Below the pieces are notes generated by a model. It ran no database searches and was not told the origin of the DNA. It worked only from the letters and a program-made list of their open reading frames with translations. Position numbers and translations under genes: made by a program. Shown piece by piece: positions 1 to 7,284 of a stretch of DNA of 64,000 nucleotides (the stretch's first letter is position 1; each line of letters begins with the position of its first letter). The stretch lies in contig VBAH01000059.1 of the NCBI GenBank assembly GCA_005884685.1, positions 62,001-126,000 of the forward strand, in the 5' to 3' direction. This DNA comes from Alphaproteobacteria bacterium (GTDB taxonomy: Bacteria > Pseudomonadota > Alphaproteobacteria > Rhizobiales > Xanthobacteraceae).

Positions 1-381
1 CGCACGGACAGGCGACAACGGCCCCTTGAACAGCCCTGTGGAGCGGACAAGAGAGTTCACCGTCCCCCAGGCTGAGTCGCCGGCAAACCAGACACCGCAC
101 CAGGTGCTCGTGGCCGTCGCTCTGCTGTTCAGGTCGTCCGTCGCGTTCTCCTCGGGAGAAGGGCCCTCGGCGTGACGCTCGGCATCCAGGACGATCTGCT
201 TGGGGTCAATCCCGTCCGCCCAGGACAGAAAGCCGGGCAGAGACCTGTGACAGGCGACGGCGAAGAGCCTGAGCTTCCTGTTGGTTGCCGCGCCAAGTGA
301 CTCACGAGGGGCCAGGGGCATGGTGAGCGACTTGAGCATGGCGACGTGGTCCGTGGTCCCGTCCCAGAGGCGTGCGTCCAT
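1..381 (-). CDS. LFACACCR-family planctomycete protein, partial (runs off the window start)
   Basis: The frame is open from an ATG at 381 to the window edge, giving 127 visible residues. An AAGGAG ribosome site precedes the ATG. The motif RKLRLFAVACHRSLPGF is the N-terminal signature of the paralogous family seen at 388-1443 and elsewhere here. The usual opening TEAEWL is replaced by MDARLWDGTT. It follows 388-1443 with a 6-base gap and is probably co-transcribed with it. Function unknown. The C-terminal half, with the RGCW motif, lies outside the window. Confidence 0.7.
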   Translation of the reverse strand, partial: MDARLWDGTTDHVAMLKSLTMPLAPRESLGAATNRKLRLFAVACHRSLPGFLSWADGIDPKQIVLDAERHAEGPSPEENATDDLNSRATATSTWCGVWFAGDSAWGTVNSLVRSTGLFKGPLSPVRA

Positions 382-387
382 GAGAAG

Positions 388-1443
388 TCACTCCTTTCCA
401 AGGAGAAGATCAAGCACCCAGCAACCACGGACATGAGGGCCTAGTGAGCGGAGGTGCTGCAGCAAAGGGTTGTCCGCACGAACCACGCCGCCGCCTTTGC
501 AGGTCTTGCAATTGGTCCAGCCGCCCTCATGGCGGCCGCTGGCCGGGTCGCGCTCCGGGTGATAACCAGGCTCGTGAAAAGGGTTTTTCTCATCGTCGTG
601 GTACGGCGAGCACCTCGGGCAAGGCGACTCGCAAACGGAGGGACACCCCGCTTCTTCCAGGGCGTCGGCAAGGATGGCAAGTCGGTGCGGGTTAAGCGGG
701 CCGTCAGGAATGTACTTCTCGCCATCGCAGACGTTGCAGGCGGCCGGCAACCCCCTAATGCGCTTGTAACTGCCGCAACCTTGGCACTTGTCGCATTCTC
801 TCCCTGGTCGCTCGTCGTAGGCCGCCTGCGCCAGAGACCGTACGTCAGGGGTAAGCCAGGGATGCCAGTGCAGCACTGCCTCGTCACCGCAGGTCGGACA
901 AACAAGCACACCGCCCGGCGGCTGCGTGTAATAACTGCCGGCCCTACGGCATCCGCGACGACCGGCAAGGAAGGTCGGCTCAAGCTCTACCGGCTGGAAC
1001 GGGTTGCCGCCGATGTCCCTGATCAGGTCAGCCTGGGCCGCGGCTAGGCTGTTGGAAACACTGAACCAGCGAGGCAGGCCGTTGTTATCCGTCAACTGGC
1101 CAACCGGGCCGAGGCACCTCATGGGCAGGTCGACCTCGAATAATGGATTGGCCTGGTATAAGGCTCGCTTCGCACCTGCCCCGGCGATCCTCACCTGGTC
1201 CGGCGTAGCCAGGCCGTCGGCGAAGCGCTCAGCCACCTGTACAGCCTTGCGACTGCGCCCGTCAATCAAGGATTGCCAGACCTGCCGGCAACAAGCGACA
1301 CCGAGGAGACGGACCTGGCGGTCGCTCATCGGTCGCCAGTTGTCCGGGTAGCTGCGGTAACTGCTGTAGGTCGGGCGCTCGATTCGGGCCCAGGTCAGCA
1401 TCGCGACCGGGTCTTTGGTTGTCAGCCATTCCTTCTCTGTCAC
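388..1443 (-). CDS. LFACACCR-family protein with zinc-ribbon-like insertions
   Basis: 351 residues. The family pattern is complete: an N-terminal MTEKEWL start, VRLLGVACCRQVW (about 65-77), a middle GGNPFQPVEL, LAILADALEEAGC, and the terminal RGCWVLDLLLGKE. Unlike most members it carries several CxxC pairs (CPTCGDE, CDKCQGCG, CNVCDG, CPRC, CKTCKGG), so it probably binds one or more zinc ions. Such genes are common as many-copy families in Gemmata-like planctomycetes and no function is established. Its start overlaps the end of the DHH gene by 4 bases (ATGA-type), which implies translational coupling. Confidence 0.85.
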   Translation of the reverse strand: MTEKEWLTTKDPVAMLTWARIERPTYSSYRSYPDNWRPMSDRQVRLLGVACCRQVWQSLIDGRSRKAVQVAERFADGLATPDQVRIAGAGAKRALYQANPLFEVDLPMRCLGPVGQLTDNNGLPRWFSVSNSLAAAQADLIRDIGGNPFQPVELEPTFLAGRRGCRRAGSYYTQPPGGVLVCPTCGDEAVLHWHPWLTPDVRSLAQAAYDERPGRECDKCQGCGSYKRIRGLPAACNVCDGEKYIPDGPLNPHRLAILADALEEAGCPSVCESPCPRCSPYHDDEKNPFHEPGYHPERDPASGRHEGGWTNCKTCKGGGVVRADNPLLQHLRSLGPHVRGCWVLDLLLGKE

Positions 1444-2378
1444 AAGGTCTTCCTCAACTCAGGGTGAAGCGCTATCGTCTCAAAGCCGGCCGCGGCGGCG
1501 TGTCCACCACCACCGTAGGCCCTGGCCACCTCTGATACGTCCACGCCACCTTCCCTGGAGCGCAGCGACCACTGAAACTTGCCGTCCGAGCGCTGAAACC
1601 AGGCGGCACCGAAGGGCATTCCTTCAGCCAGCTTCTCGGCCACCTCGGAGAAGAGACAGGAGGTGTTGGCGGCGAGCACTTGATGCCCGCCGATGCAGAC
1701 CTCTCTCGCCGTCTTGCAGATGTTGGCCACCAACTGGGCTTGAGCGCGCAGGACGGCCTGGCCTTGCTGACGCGCTTGGACTGCTAAGCCGGCGCAGGCC
1801 CAGCCAGCCCTAGAGGTGCCTTTCTCATCCAGGTGAGCGCTTGGCCAGGGCCTCACCAGGCCGTCGGCCATCCAGCTCCAGGTCTTGAAGTCGAAGTCAT
1901 ACGTGCGTATCCAGGCGTTGAGCTCCTTGGAGTAGGGCTGCTCGTGGAGCCAGAGATCTCGGTCCTGGATCAAGTCCACCAGGAACGGCGCTTCCTTGTT
2001 GGTCTGGTAGTGCTCCCAGGCGAGCCGGGCGCCGGACTTCTTCGGGTGGTAGAAACAGATCAGGTTGCCGAACCCGGCGCTGAAGTCCTTCTCTTCGTCG
2101 CCTTCCTCCCAGTACCGACCGGCCATGTCCCTGGCCCGGCTCTTGTGGTGATCCAGCACCCTGATGTACCTGGCCTTCCGGGCCATCTCTTGAAGCACAT
2201 CGTGCGGGTAGCAGAAGTCCAGGACTTCAACGTTCCTGTCCGTGACATCAGGCGGCGGTTGCCCGTACTGCACGGGCAGATAGTCGGCCTGATCGCCGTG
2301 CTTTTTCCACGCGCACCAGGCAGCGGTAAAGCCGTCGTAGCAACCCGCGTGATAAAGCACCAACGGCCTGTTAAGCAT
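1440..2378 (-). CDS. DHH-family phosphoesterase (nanoRNase / oligoribonuclease type)
   Basis: 312 residues. The N-terminal motif HAGCYDGFTAA (10-20) and the metal-binding triad DHH (76-78) identify the DHH superfamily. The C-terminal stretch with GGGGHAAAAGF (about 290-300) is the DHHA1 substrate-binding motif. Enzymes of this fold remove nucleotides from short RNA or cyclic-dinucleotide breakdown products, or act as inorganic pyrophosphatases. The domain order here is nearest to the short-oligonucleotide phosphodiesterases. It is probably a cytosolic nucleotide-salvage or RNA-turnover enzyme. Similar genes occur in large phages. The exact substrate cannot be told from sequence. Confidence 0.85.
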   Translation of the reverse strand: MLNRPLVLYHAGCYDGFTAAWCAWKKHGDQADYLPVQYGQPPPDVTDRNVEVLDFCYPHDVLQEMARKARYIRVLDHHKSRARDMAGRYWEEGDEEKDFSAGFGNLICFYHPKKSGARLAWEHYQTNKEAPFLVDLIQDRDLWLHEQPYSKELNAWIRTYDFDFKTWSWMADGLVRPWPSAHLDEKGTSRAGWACAGLAVQARQQGQAVLRAQAQLVANICKTAREVCIGGHQVLAANTSCLFSEVAEKLAEGMPFGAAWFQRSDGKFQWSLRSREGGVDVSEVARAYGGGGHAAAAGFETIALHPELRKTL

Positions 2379-2475
2379 CAGGTCTCTCCAGAAGAAAGTG
2401 AATGGTCAGGTCGCATAGACGAAGAGAAAAGCGACCCTTGGCCGGCACGAGTCAGCCAGGGGTCGTTGAGGACCG

Positions 2476-2961
2476 TCACGGCGCGTTCTTGAGCGGCTCG
2501 AAGAAGTCCGCGATGTGACAGACAAACAGGGTCGCCGCCATGGCCAGCTTCGAGGCCGACGGTTCGCTCTTGCCGCTCTCCCAGGCGATCACGGTATTGC
2601 GGCTCACCTCAAGGTGATCAGCCAGGGCGCCCTGGCTCATCTTGGCGGCGATGCGTTGTTGCCTGAGGCCGTCGGAGCTGAACGCCACAGGGCCGACGTA
2701 AGACCTGGCAGCCAACTTCTGCTCGGCGGCCATGGCCCTTTCTCGCCAACCTTCCGCGATGAGCGTCCGTGCGTAAACAACCGCGTCTAATAGCTCCTGG
2801 TACAGGTCAACCAGGGTGTCTCTGCCGTTGAGCGGTTGTAACCGAGTGCCGTAGCGCTCCTGGCCGATCTTGTCGCGGTCCTTGATGTCCTGGAGGACCA
2901 GGTCCCAGCTCGCCTCGCGTGTGTTGGGCACAGGTGGTGGTTGGTCTTTGATCTCTGCCAC
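2476..2961 (-). CDS. Fusion of an all-alpha NTP-pyrophosphatase-like domain with an XRE-type HTH
   Basis: 161 residues. Residues about 18-70 (DRDKIGQERYGT ... LYQELLDAVVYARTLI) resemble the all-alpha MazG/dUTPase-like helical bundle found in phage proteins next to dNTP pool genes. The EL/D pattern in YQELLDA would supply the metal ligands, though the full set is not evident. Residues about 98-150 are a clear helix-turn-helix (LRQQRIAAKMSQGALADHLE, then SRNTVIAWESG). The combination suggests a DNA-binding regulator that senses a nucleotide. It lies directly upstream of a small conserved gene and pyrE, so a link to nucleotide metabolism is plausible. Confidence 0.7.
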   Translation of the reverse strand: MAEIKDQPPPVPNTREASWDLVLQDIKDRDKIGQERYGTRLQPLNGRDTLVDLYQELLDAVVYARTLIAEGWRERAMAAEQKLAARSYVGPVAFSSDGLRQQRIAAKMSQGALADHLEVSRNTVIAWESGKSEPSASKLAMAATLFVCHIADFFEPLKNAP

Positions 2962-2963
2962 GA

Positions 2964-3356
2964 TCAGCCCTCTTGCGCCGATGGTTTGAGGTACAGGAAG
3001 TCGATCTCCGAGAAGGAGAGGTAGGCCGTCGTCTGGTTCAGCTCCTTCCCAACGGCCAAGGCGATGGCCTTGACGGCCTCTCGCCAGGACTTGTCGTCGG
3101 AGTTAAACGCCGGGTTGCGAAGCCCGGTGACCAGCACGGTGTCCTCACCACCGGGCGGGCAGCCGTGGCTTTCAAGATAGACCGTCTTGGCAGGCGAGAC
3201 GATCCCCGCTACCAGCGGGCCGCGCTCATTGAAGTACTGGTTGCGCGCGTGGCGCTGCCAGATCTGCGCCACCAGCTTCATCGGGTCGACGGCCTGGTTC
3301 TCATGGCCGTAGCCGGCGTTTACGCCGATGTTGAGCGTGAACTGCGTTGTCTTCAA
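2964..3356 (-). CDS. Conserved hypothetical protein, 130 residues
   Basis: I place the start at a TTG (3354-3356) with AAAGGGG about 7 nt upstream, giving MKTTQFTLNIGVNAGYG. A longer frame upstream overlaps the membrane peptide gene and pyrE and reads like a shadow. The protein has no cysteine pairs or membrane segments apart from one CPPGGED loop. NIGVNAGYGHENQ, VDPMKLVAQIWQ and YLSFSEIDFLYLK look like conserved strands and helices, but I do not recognise the family. It sits between the HTH fusion gene and a small membrane peptide in a run with pyrE. Confidence 0.65.
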   Translation of the reverse strand: MKTTQFTLNIGVNAGYGHENQAVDPMKLVAQIWQRHARNQYFNERGPLVAGIVSPAKTVYLESHGCPPGGEDTVLVTGLRNPAFNSDDKSWREAVKAIALAVGKELNQTTAYLSFSEIDFLYLKPSAQEG

Positions 3357-3376
3357 GATCACCCCTTTGTGCCAGC

Positions 3377-3523
3377 TCACCTGCGGCTGATCAGCAGCCC
3401 GACGATCAAGCACATGGCGAGCAAGGTCAGGTCGGCCCCGGTCAACGCCGAGATCACGACGAGGAAAACAAACACCACGGAGATGGCAACGCCCATGAGC
3501 AGAAGCTGCTTGAAAAGGCTCAT
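3377..3523 (-). CDS. Small two-helix membrane peptide, 48 residues
   Basis: An ATG at 3523 opens a frame starting MSLFKQLLLMGVAIS and ending GLLISRR. Nearly all of it is hydrophobic, as two segments (about 6-25 and 32-45) split by a short TGADL turn. It is packed between pyrE (3-base gap) and the next gene, which supports it being real. It could be a holin-like or regulatory membrane peptide, but size and hydrophobicity are the only evidence. Confidence 0.55.
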   Translation of the reverse strand: MSLFKQLLLMGVAISVVFVFLVVISALTGADLTLLAMCLIVGLLISRR

Positions 3524-3526
3524 CGG

Positions 3527-4099
3527 CTACTTCTCCTCTTCGAGGACCTGGGCCAGGGTGAAGACGGCCTGAAAGTCGATGTCGTGCTCCTTGAGCAGCT
3601 CGTTGGCCCCTTGCTGTCTGTCCACCAGGGCGATGGCGGCGAGGACCTTGAGGCCCATGTCTCTCAGCACGGTGGCGGCCTTGAGCAAGGAGCCGCCCGA
3701 GGTGGCGACGTCTTCCAGGAGGACCACGGTGTCGCCCGGCGTGAACATGCCCTCCACCACCGACAACGAGCCGTGGTCCTTGGGCGCTTCTCGCACCCAC
3801 AGCCCCTCGAGGGGCTGGTCGTAGTAGCCGGCCGCGAAGTGCCTGGCCGCCAGTACCGTGGAGGTGACCAGGGGGATGGCGCCGGAGGCCATTCCGGCCA
3901 CGGCGTCAGGCGGGGGCTCAGACAGGCGATCGAACAGCACGTCGCCGATCAGCTCGGCGGCCTCCCAGGAGCAGGAGGCCCGTCTCAGGTCCAGGTAGGT
4001 GTTGCTCTTCGCGCCTGAGGCCAGGGTGAAGTCTCCCCTGAGGACGCAGCGCCTCCTGATGACCTCGAGAAGCTCTTTCTCCGCAAGTTCATTGATCAT
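3527..4099 (-). CDS. pyrE: Orotate phosphoribosyltransferase
   Basis: 190 residues, normal length for PyrE. The PRPP-binding loop is intact at 125-138 (VVLLEDVATSGGSL), the N-terminal GDFTLASGAKSNTYLDLR matches the orotate-binding region, and GMASGAIPL follows the expected sheet. It joins PRPP and orotate to form OMP in pyrimidine synthesis. It is cytosolic and works as a dimer in known cases. No other pyrimidine gene is beside it. An isolated pyrE fits either a host gene captured by a large phage or selection for UMP supply during replication. Its neighbours are small unknown genes. Confidence 0.9.
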   Translation of the reverse strand: MINELAEKELLEVIRRRCVLRGDFTLASGAKSNTYLDLRRASCSWEAAELIGDVLFDRLSEPPPDAVAGMASGAIPLVTSTVLAARHFAAGYYDQPLEGLWVREAPKDHGSLSVVEGMFTPGDTVVLLEDVATSGGSLLKAATVLRDMGLKVLAAIALVDRQQGANELLKEHDIDFQAVFTLAQVLEEEK

Positions 4100-4101
4100 G
4101 A

Positions 4102-4560
4102 TCAGCTCCAGTCAATGACCAGGTAGTAGCGGTCATGCCAGCCCGGCGCGTCCACGAACTCGTACCCGTCCGCCGTAGTGACGGTGGCCCAATTCCGTTC
4201 CGCCACTTTCTCGACGAAGGTCACGAAGCCGGCCTCTTGAAGGTGCTTGCACAGGATGGAAGCCGGCGCGTATTGCAAGCGCGGCTCGAAGTCGAGCTTG
4301 AACGGCTCGCTGTAGATCTCGCCGCCGTCGGCCTTCCAGGCGCGGTTCTCTTCCAGCTTCACCCGTTTGTGCCCCGCGGCGTTCCACCTCTTGATGGCCT
4401 CTCCCAGCTCGCCGTTCACCAGCCCTTTGGCGCGCTTGCGGTCCCTTGCCTCTCGCTCCTTGTTCCACTCCTCGGAGATCTGGGCCTGCTCCAGGGACTG
4501 CTGACGGGCCAGTCTGGCGCGCAGGGCGTCGTCTTCTTGAAGCTCTCTCTTCGTGACCAT
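4102..4560 (-). CDS. Hypothetical protein, tandem paralogue A
   Basis: 152 residues starting MVTKRELQEDDA at 4560. GGAGG lies 9 nt upstream, which I prefer over an in-frame ATG at 4581. The N-terminal half is a charged helix (RLARQQSLEQ, KEREARDRKRAKGL) likely to form a coiled coil. The C-terminal half ends in YYLVIDWS. It is a clear duplicate of 4568-4987: the starts are nearly identical and both contain KRAKGL.(N/D)GELG, HLQEAGF and a YYLVIDW terminus. Function unknown. Confidence 0.75.
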   Translation of the reverse strand: MVTKRELQEDDALRARLARQQSLEQAQISEEWNKEREARDRKRAKGLVNGELGEAIKRWNAAGHKRVKLEENRAWKADGGEIYSEPFKLDFEPRLQYAPASILCKHLQEAGFVTFVEKVAERNWATVTTADGYEFVDAPGWHDRYYLVIDWS

Positions 4561-4567
4561 GGTCAGA

Positions 4568-4987
4568 TCACCTCCAGTCAATCACCAGGTAGTACAGCAA
4601 CTGCGTGCCCGGTCCGTAGTCGTCCTGTTCTTCGACGGCCTCGACGAAGACCGCGAAGCCGGCCTCTTGAAGGTGCTCGATCAAGACCAGGGTCGGCTCG
4701 TAGTTCGGACGAGGCTCGAAGCCGAGCATGAACTTATCGTCGCTGAGATCGAAGCTAGCGGTGTCGTCAGCCTCCCAGACAATACTCTCGCTCAACTTCA
4801 CTATCTTTTGGCCCGCAGCATTCAACCGCTTTAGGGCCGCTCCCAGCTCGCCGTCCAGCAGGCCCTTCGCGCGTTTGAGGTCCCTGTCGCCTTGCCCCTT
4901 GCGCCACTCCTCTGCCCGCCGAGCCGCTTCCTCGGCCAGCTTGGCCCGCCGCACGTCGTCTTCTTGCAGCTCTCTCTTCGTGACCAT
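4568..4987 (-). CDS. Hypothetical protein, tandem paralogue B
   Basis: 139 residues, MVTKRELQEDDVRRAKL at the start. The N-terminal half is an Arg/Glu/Lys-rich helix. The C-terminal half shares LGFEPR.NY, HLQEAGFAVFVE and YYLVIDWR with the gene at 4102-4560, seven bases downstream. The pair is a recent tandem duplication that has diverged mainly in the middle. No catalytic motif or membrane segment. Terminator hairpin 5049-5083 lies upstream and separates the pair from the gene at 5106. Confidence 0.75.
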   Translation of the reverse strand: MVTKRELQEDDVRRAKLAEEAARRAEEWRKGQGDRDLKRAKGLLDGELGAALKRLNAAGQKIVKLSESIVWEADDTASFDLSDDKFMLGFEPRPNYEPTLVLIEHLQEAGFAVFVEAVEEQDDYGPGTQLLYYLVIDWR

Positions 4988-5048
4988 TAGGCTCTCTCCA
5001 GCTCTCGTTCTCTCTCAACCTCTTTGTACCAGACACAAGCGGTCAAAC

Positions 5049-5083
5049 AGCAAGGCCCTGGAGGTTCTCTCCAGGGCCTTGCT
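5049..5083 (-). terminator. Hairpin terminator after 5106-5300
   Basis: A perfect 15-bp stem (AGCAAGGCCCTGGAG with CTCCAGGGCCTTGCT) and a 5-nt loop, just downstream of the small gene ending at 5106. No strong T-run follows. The same hairpin sequence recurs at 5853-5893 after the paralogous gene, so gene and hairpin were duplicated together. Confidence 0.6.
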
Positions 5084-5105
5084 GAGTTCGCGCACGGCAG
5101 CCCGT

Positions 5106-5300
5106 TCACGGCGCCGCAGACTGCTGCTTCTTCTTCAGGATCTCCTGAAGCGCCGTCAGGAACTGCAGGGCGAGAGGACCGAACTGGGCCAGTAGGGCCA
5201 GGATCTCGGCCGGGCCAAGGCCCATGGCCTTGGCCGCAGACATCCCCGCCTGGGACACGCCGGCGGCCATCAGATGGTGTTCCTTAATCTCTTCGTGCAT
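5106..5300 (-). CDS. Small helical protein, paralogue of 5954-6193
   Basis: 64 residues from ATG 5300 (MHEEIKEHHLMAAG) with AGGAGAAGG upstream. The second half is an amphipathic or hydrophobic helix (AEILALLAQFGPLALQFLTA) followed by LQEILKKKQQ. The paralogue at 5954-6193 shares MHEE, HHL..AGVSQA, LL.QF.PL.LQ and TALQEILK. It may be a membrane-associated or oligomerising peptide. Function unknown. A (GTTT)5 tract lies just upstream of its ribosome site. Confidence 0.65.
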   Translation of the reverse strand: MHEEIKEHHLMAAGVSQAGMSAAKAMGLGPAEILALLAQFGPLALQFLTALQEILKKKQQSAAP

Positions 5301-5773
5301 GACCTTCTCCTGGTTTGTTTGTTTGTTTGTTTCAACCCACAGCCGGCCCGAAGAACGGCCGCAACACGTGGTTCTCTTCTCCAGCATACCTTACGGCAAC
5401 CTCTCGAATCGAATCGGAGCGTCCATCCTCCCGGCATCTTCAGCCGCCCGTCCTCCCACCTTCCGCTCTCAAGCACGACGGCATCGTCGCCCCGCCCCTG
5501 GGTTAGAAGGAAGTCCGTCCCGTCCTCCGTCTCGTTAAGGACCCAGCGAGCAGCCACCGAAGACCCGCCCTGGACACCACAATAACCGGCCCGCCCATCC
5601 GCCAGCAACTCCATCGTCCCCGGAGGCCTCTTGGCGTCCGTACGAACGATACGCCAGCGACCAACCGGCGAGCCAGGTCGTACAGGCGATTTTCGAGGCG
5701 GAGGGACGGGAGCGGACCACAAAACAGCCAACTGCGTAAACAGGAGCGGTAAGCAGACTGCAAATCGCCTCAT
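5270..5773 (-). CDS. Exported beta-rich protein with tetranucleotide repeat in its 3' end
   Basis: 167 residues. The N-terminus MRRFAVCLPLLFTQLAVLWS is a signal peptide with cleavage expected near SAP. The mature part (GRWRIVRTDAKRPPGTMELL ... GYCGVQGG ... GGWTLRFDSRG) has the strand pattern of the planctomycete lipocalin-like exported proteins. The last ~25 codons run through a (AAAC)5 tract coding KQTNKQT and then overlap the next gene's start by 31 bases. That tail looks unselected, so the ancestral stop may have been lost by slippage. Location: periplasm or cell surface (inference). Confidence 0.6.
   Translation of the reverse strand: MRRFAVCLPLLFTQLAVLWSAPVPPPRKSPVRPGSPVGRWRIVRTDAKRPPGTMELLADGRAGYCGVQGGSSVAARWVLNETEDGTDFLLTQGRGDDAVVLESGRWEDGRLKMPGGWTLRFDSRGCRKVCWRREPRVAAVLRAGCGLKQTNKQTRRRSCTKRLRNTI
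5313..5332. repeat. (GTTT)5 tetranucleotide microsatellite
   Basis: Five perfect copies of GTTT. On the coding strand it is (AAAC)5, inside the 3' end of the exported-protein gene and a few bases upstream of the ribosome site of 5106-5300. A length change of one unit would shift the reading frame of the former and move the leader of the latter. Confidence 0.85.
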
Positions 5774-5811
5774 AAGTCACTTTCTCTCGAAAAAGGCGAA
5801 AGGGAAGCGCC

Positions 5812-5893
5812 CCGGACAGACCGCTGAACTATGTTCAGCGGTCTGTCCGGATATCAGCAAGGCCCTGGAGAGAACCTCCAGGGCCTTGCTGAT
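5812..5893. terminator. Two tandem perfect hairpins
   Basis: 5812-5850 is a perfect ~17-bp stem (arms CCGGACAGACCGCTGAA and its complement). 5853-5893 is an 18-bp stem (ATCAGCAAGGCCCTGGAG with its complement, loop AGAAC). The second repeats the hairpin at 5049-5083. They fill most of the 180-base gap between the gene ending at 5954 and the gene starting at 5773 (both minus), and probably end transcription there. Confidence 0.65.
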
Positions 5894-5953
5894 CTCGACT
5901 CGGATCGCCGTAGCTCTCTGTGCTCTTCGCTGCTTCACGGTATGCCTGGCACC

Positions 5954-6193
5954 TCACGGTGCCGGAGGCGACTGCTGCCTACTCTTCAGGATCTCCTGAA
6001 GCGCCGTTATTATCTGCAAGACGAGCGGGGCGAACTGCGTTAACAAGGCCAGGACGGCGGCCGGGTCGAGGCCCTGGGCCTTGCCAGCCTCGAGCAACGC
6101 CTGGGACACGCCGGCGGTGGTCAAGTGGTGTTCGGCGCCCTGTTCTTTCTGCGTGGTTTTCTCTGGTTGTTCAGCGACCTGTTCTTCGTGCAT
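5954..6193 (-). CDS. Small helical protein, paralogue of 5106-5300
   Basis: 79 residues from ATG 6193 (MHEEQVAEQPEKTTQKEQ). The hydrophilic Glu/Gln-rich N-terminal part is longer than in the paralogue. It is followed by HHLTTAGVSQALLEAGKAQG and the helix VLALLTQFAPLVLQIITA, ending LQEILKSRQQSPPAP. Same presumed role as 5106-5300, unknown. It follows the trypsin-like protease gene in the same direction and is followed by the tandem hairpins. Confidence 0.65.
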   Translation of the reverse strand: MHEEQVAEQPEKTTQKEQGAEHHLTTAGVSQALLEAGKAQGLDPAAVLALLTQFAPLVLQIITALQEILKSRQQSPPAP

Positions 6194-6272
6194 GGTTTTC
6201 TCGGGTTGGGTGTGGGCCTTCACAGCATACCGCGGACACGCGCTGCGCCCGACCGGGCGCACAGGGTCAACG

Positions 6273-7160
6273 TCAACCACCTGGGCCGCAGTTCAACGCA
6301 GCTTGCCTTGGCTGGGCGAAGAACTGCGGCCCTGACGTGGTGTAACGCATCGTGCTTGGAGCCGACTGGTAGAGCGGTTGGTACGTCGGTTGATACAGGG
6401 GCTGATACGTGGGCTGGGGCGCAGGCTGCAAGTACGCCGCCAGGGCCTGGTAGACGGGGACGGTCTGTTGGGAGAGCGCAAGGGCCGGCCTCTGTTTGCT
6501 ATCACCTGGCCTGATACGAGCGGCGACCTCGCACGTCGGACCGTAGCGAAGGGCGCCCTGGTACGCGACGTGAAGGGCGACCAGCTCGCCGACGGGGCTG
6601 AACAGCCCGGCCCCGGAGTCTCCGGAGGCACGCGGGTAGTCCGCCCAGATCCGTTCATTCGACGCGCTAACAACCTTCCCCGCACAGCCGCTCCTTCGGT
6701 CGCTGCCACGACCGAAGTGCCTGACAATGTCGCCTACACGAGGCCCGCGGGCCGCCAGGGTAGCGCCATCCAACTTGACGGCGGTCTTGGTCAGCAGCCA
6801 GGCGACATCGGCGATCGTATCGCAGGAGGCGACGGAGGCATCGAGCTTGCGCCCGTCTTCCAGGACGATCATGCAGTAGGCGCCAGGCGGGCTCGCGACA
6901 TGAGCGGCGGTCAGCACTTCTTGCTTGCCATCCTTGCGCGCACCGGCGATCAGAGTGCCGGTGCCCCAGCCGCCGTTGCACCAGACGCCGCAGACCGTTT
7001 GCTTGAGCGAGGCAGCTCGCCGAACTGCGTTGTCACTGGCGGGCAGTGGGCACTGCGGTGGTGACGGGCCCTGGGGCGGCAAGGGCGCTTGCGGAGGGCC
7101 GGCACAGAGAGTGCCCGTCAAGAGGACCAGAACGGCCAGGACGGTCATAACGCGGATCAT
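6273..7160 (-). CDS. Exported trypsin-like serine protease with C-terminal TYQPLYQ repeats
   Basis: 295 residues from ATG 7160 (GGAG 6 nt upstream). Earlier in-frame starts read through the divergent HNH gene. Signal peptide MIRVMTVLAVLVLLTGTLCA, then a Pro-rich linker and an S1-type domain with the full triad: His87 (LTAAHVA), Asp118 (DVAWLL) and Ser182 (GDSGAG). The C-terminus has QPTYQPLYQ-type repeats (about 245-265), common in planctomycete surface proteins. It probably acts in the periplasm or outside the cell. The next genes upstream (8162-10246) include a papain-like protease and another exported protein. Confidence 0.85.
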   Translation of the reverse strand: MIRVMTVLAVLVLLTGTLCAGPPQAPLPPQGPSPPQCPLPASDNAVRRAASLKQTVCGVWCNGGWGTGTLIAGARKDGKQEVLTAAHVASPPGAYCMIVLEDGRKLDASVASCDTIADVAWLLTKTAVKLDGATLAARGPRVGDIVRHFGRGSDRRSGCAGKVVSASNERIWADYPRASGDSGAGLFSPVGELVALHVAYQGALRYGPTCEVAARIRPGDSKQRPALALSQQTVPVYQALAAYLQPAPQPTYQPLYQPTYQPLYQSAPSTMRYTTSGPQFFAQPRQAALNCGPGG

Positions 7161-7284
7161 GGATGTCTCCCACGCGAAGATCAGGCCAAGCGCTTCGCAT
7201 CCATATAATAATGTGGACCGCCAAGGCGCTGGTAACGCCGCGGCGGCCCTAACCACCCGTAACAGCCTCACGGAGCTGCACGTC

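Noticed and set aside
129-434. Minus-strand frame of 101 residues near the window start
   Set aside because: It is out of frame with the LFACACCR-type protein read from ATG 381 and has random Ser/Pro/Arg composition.
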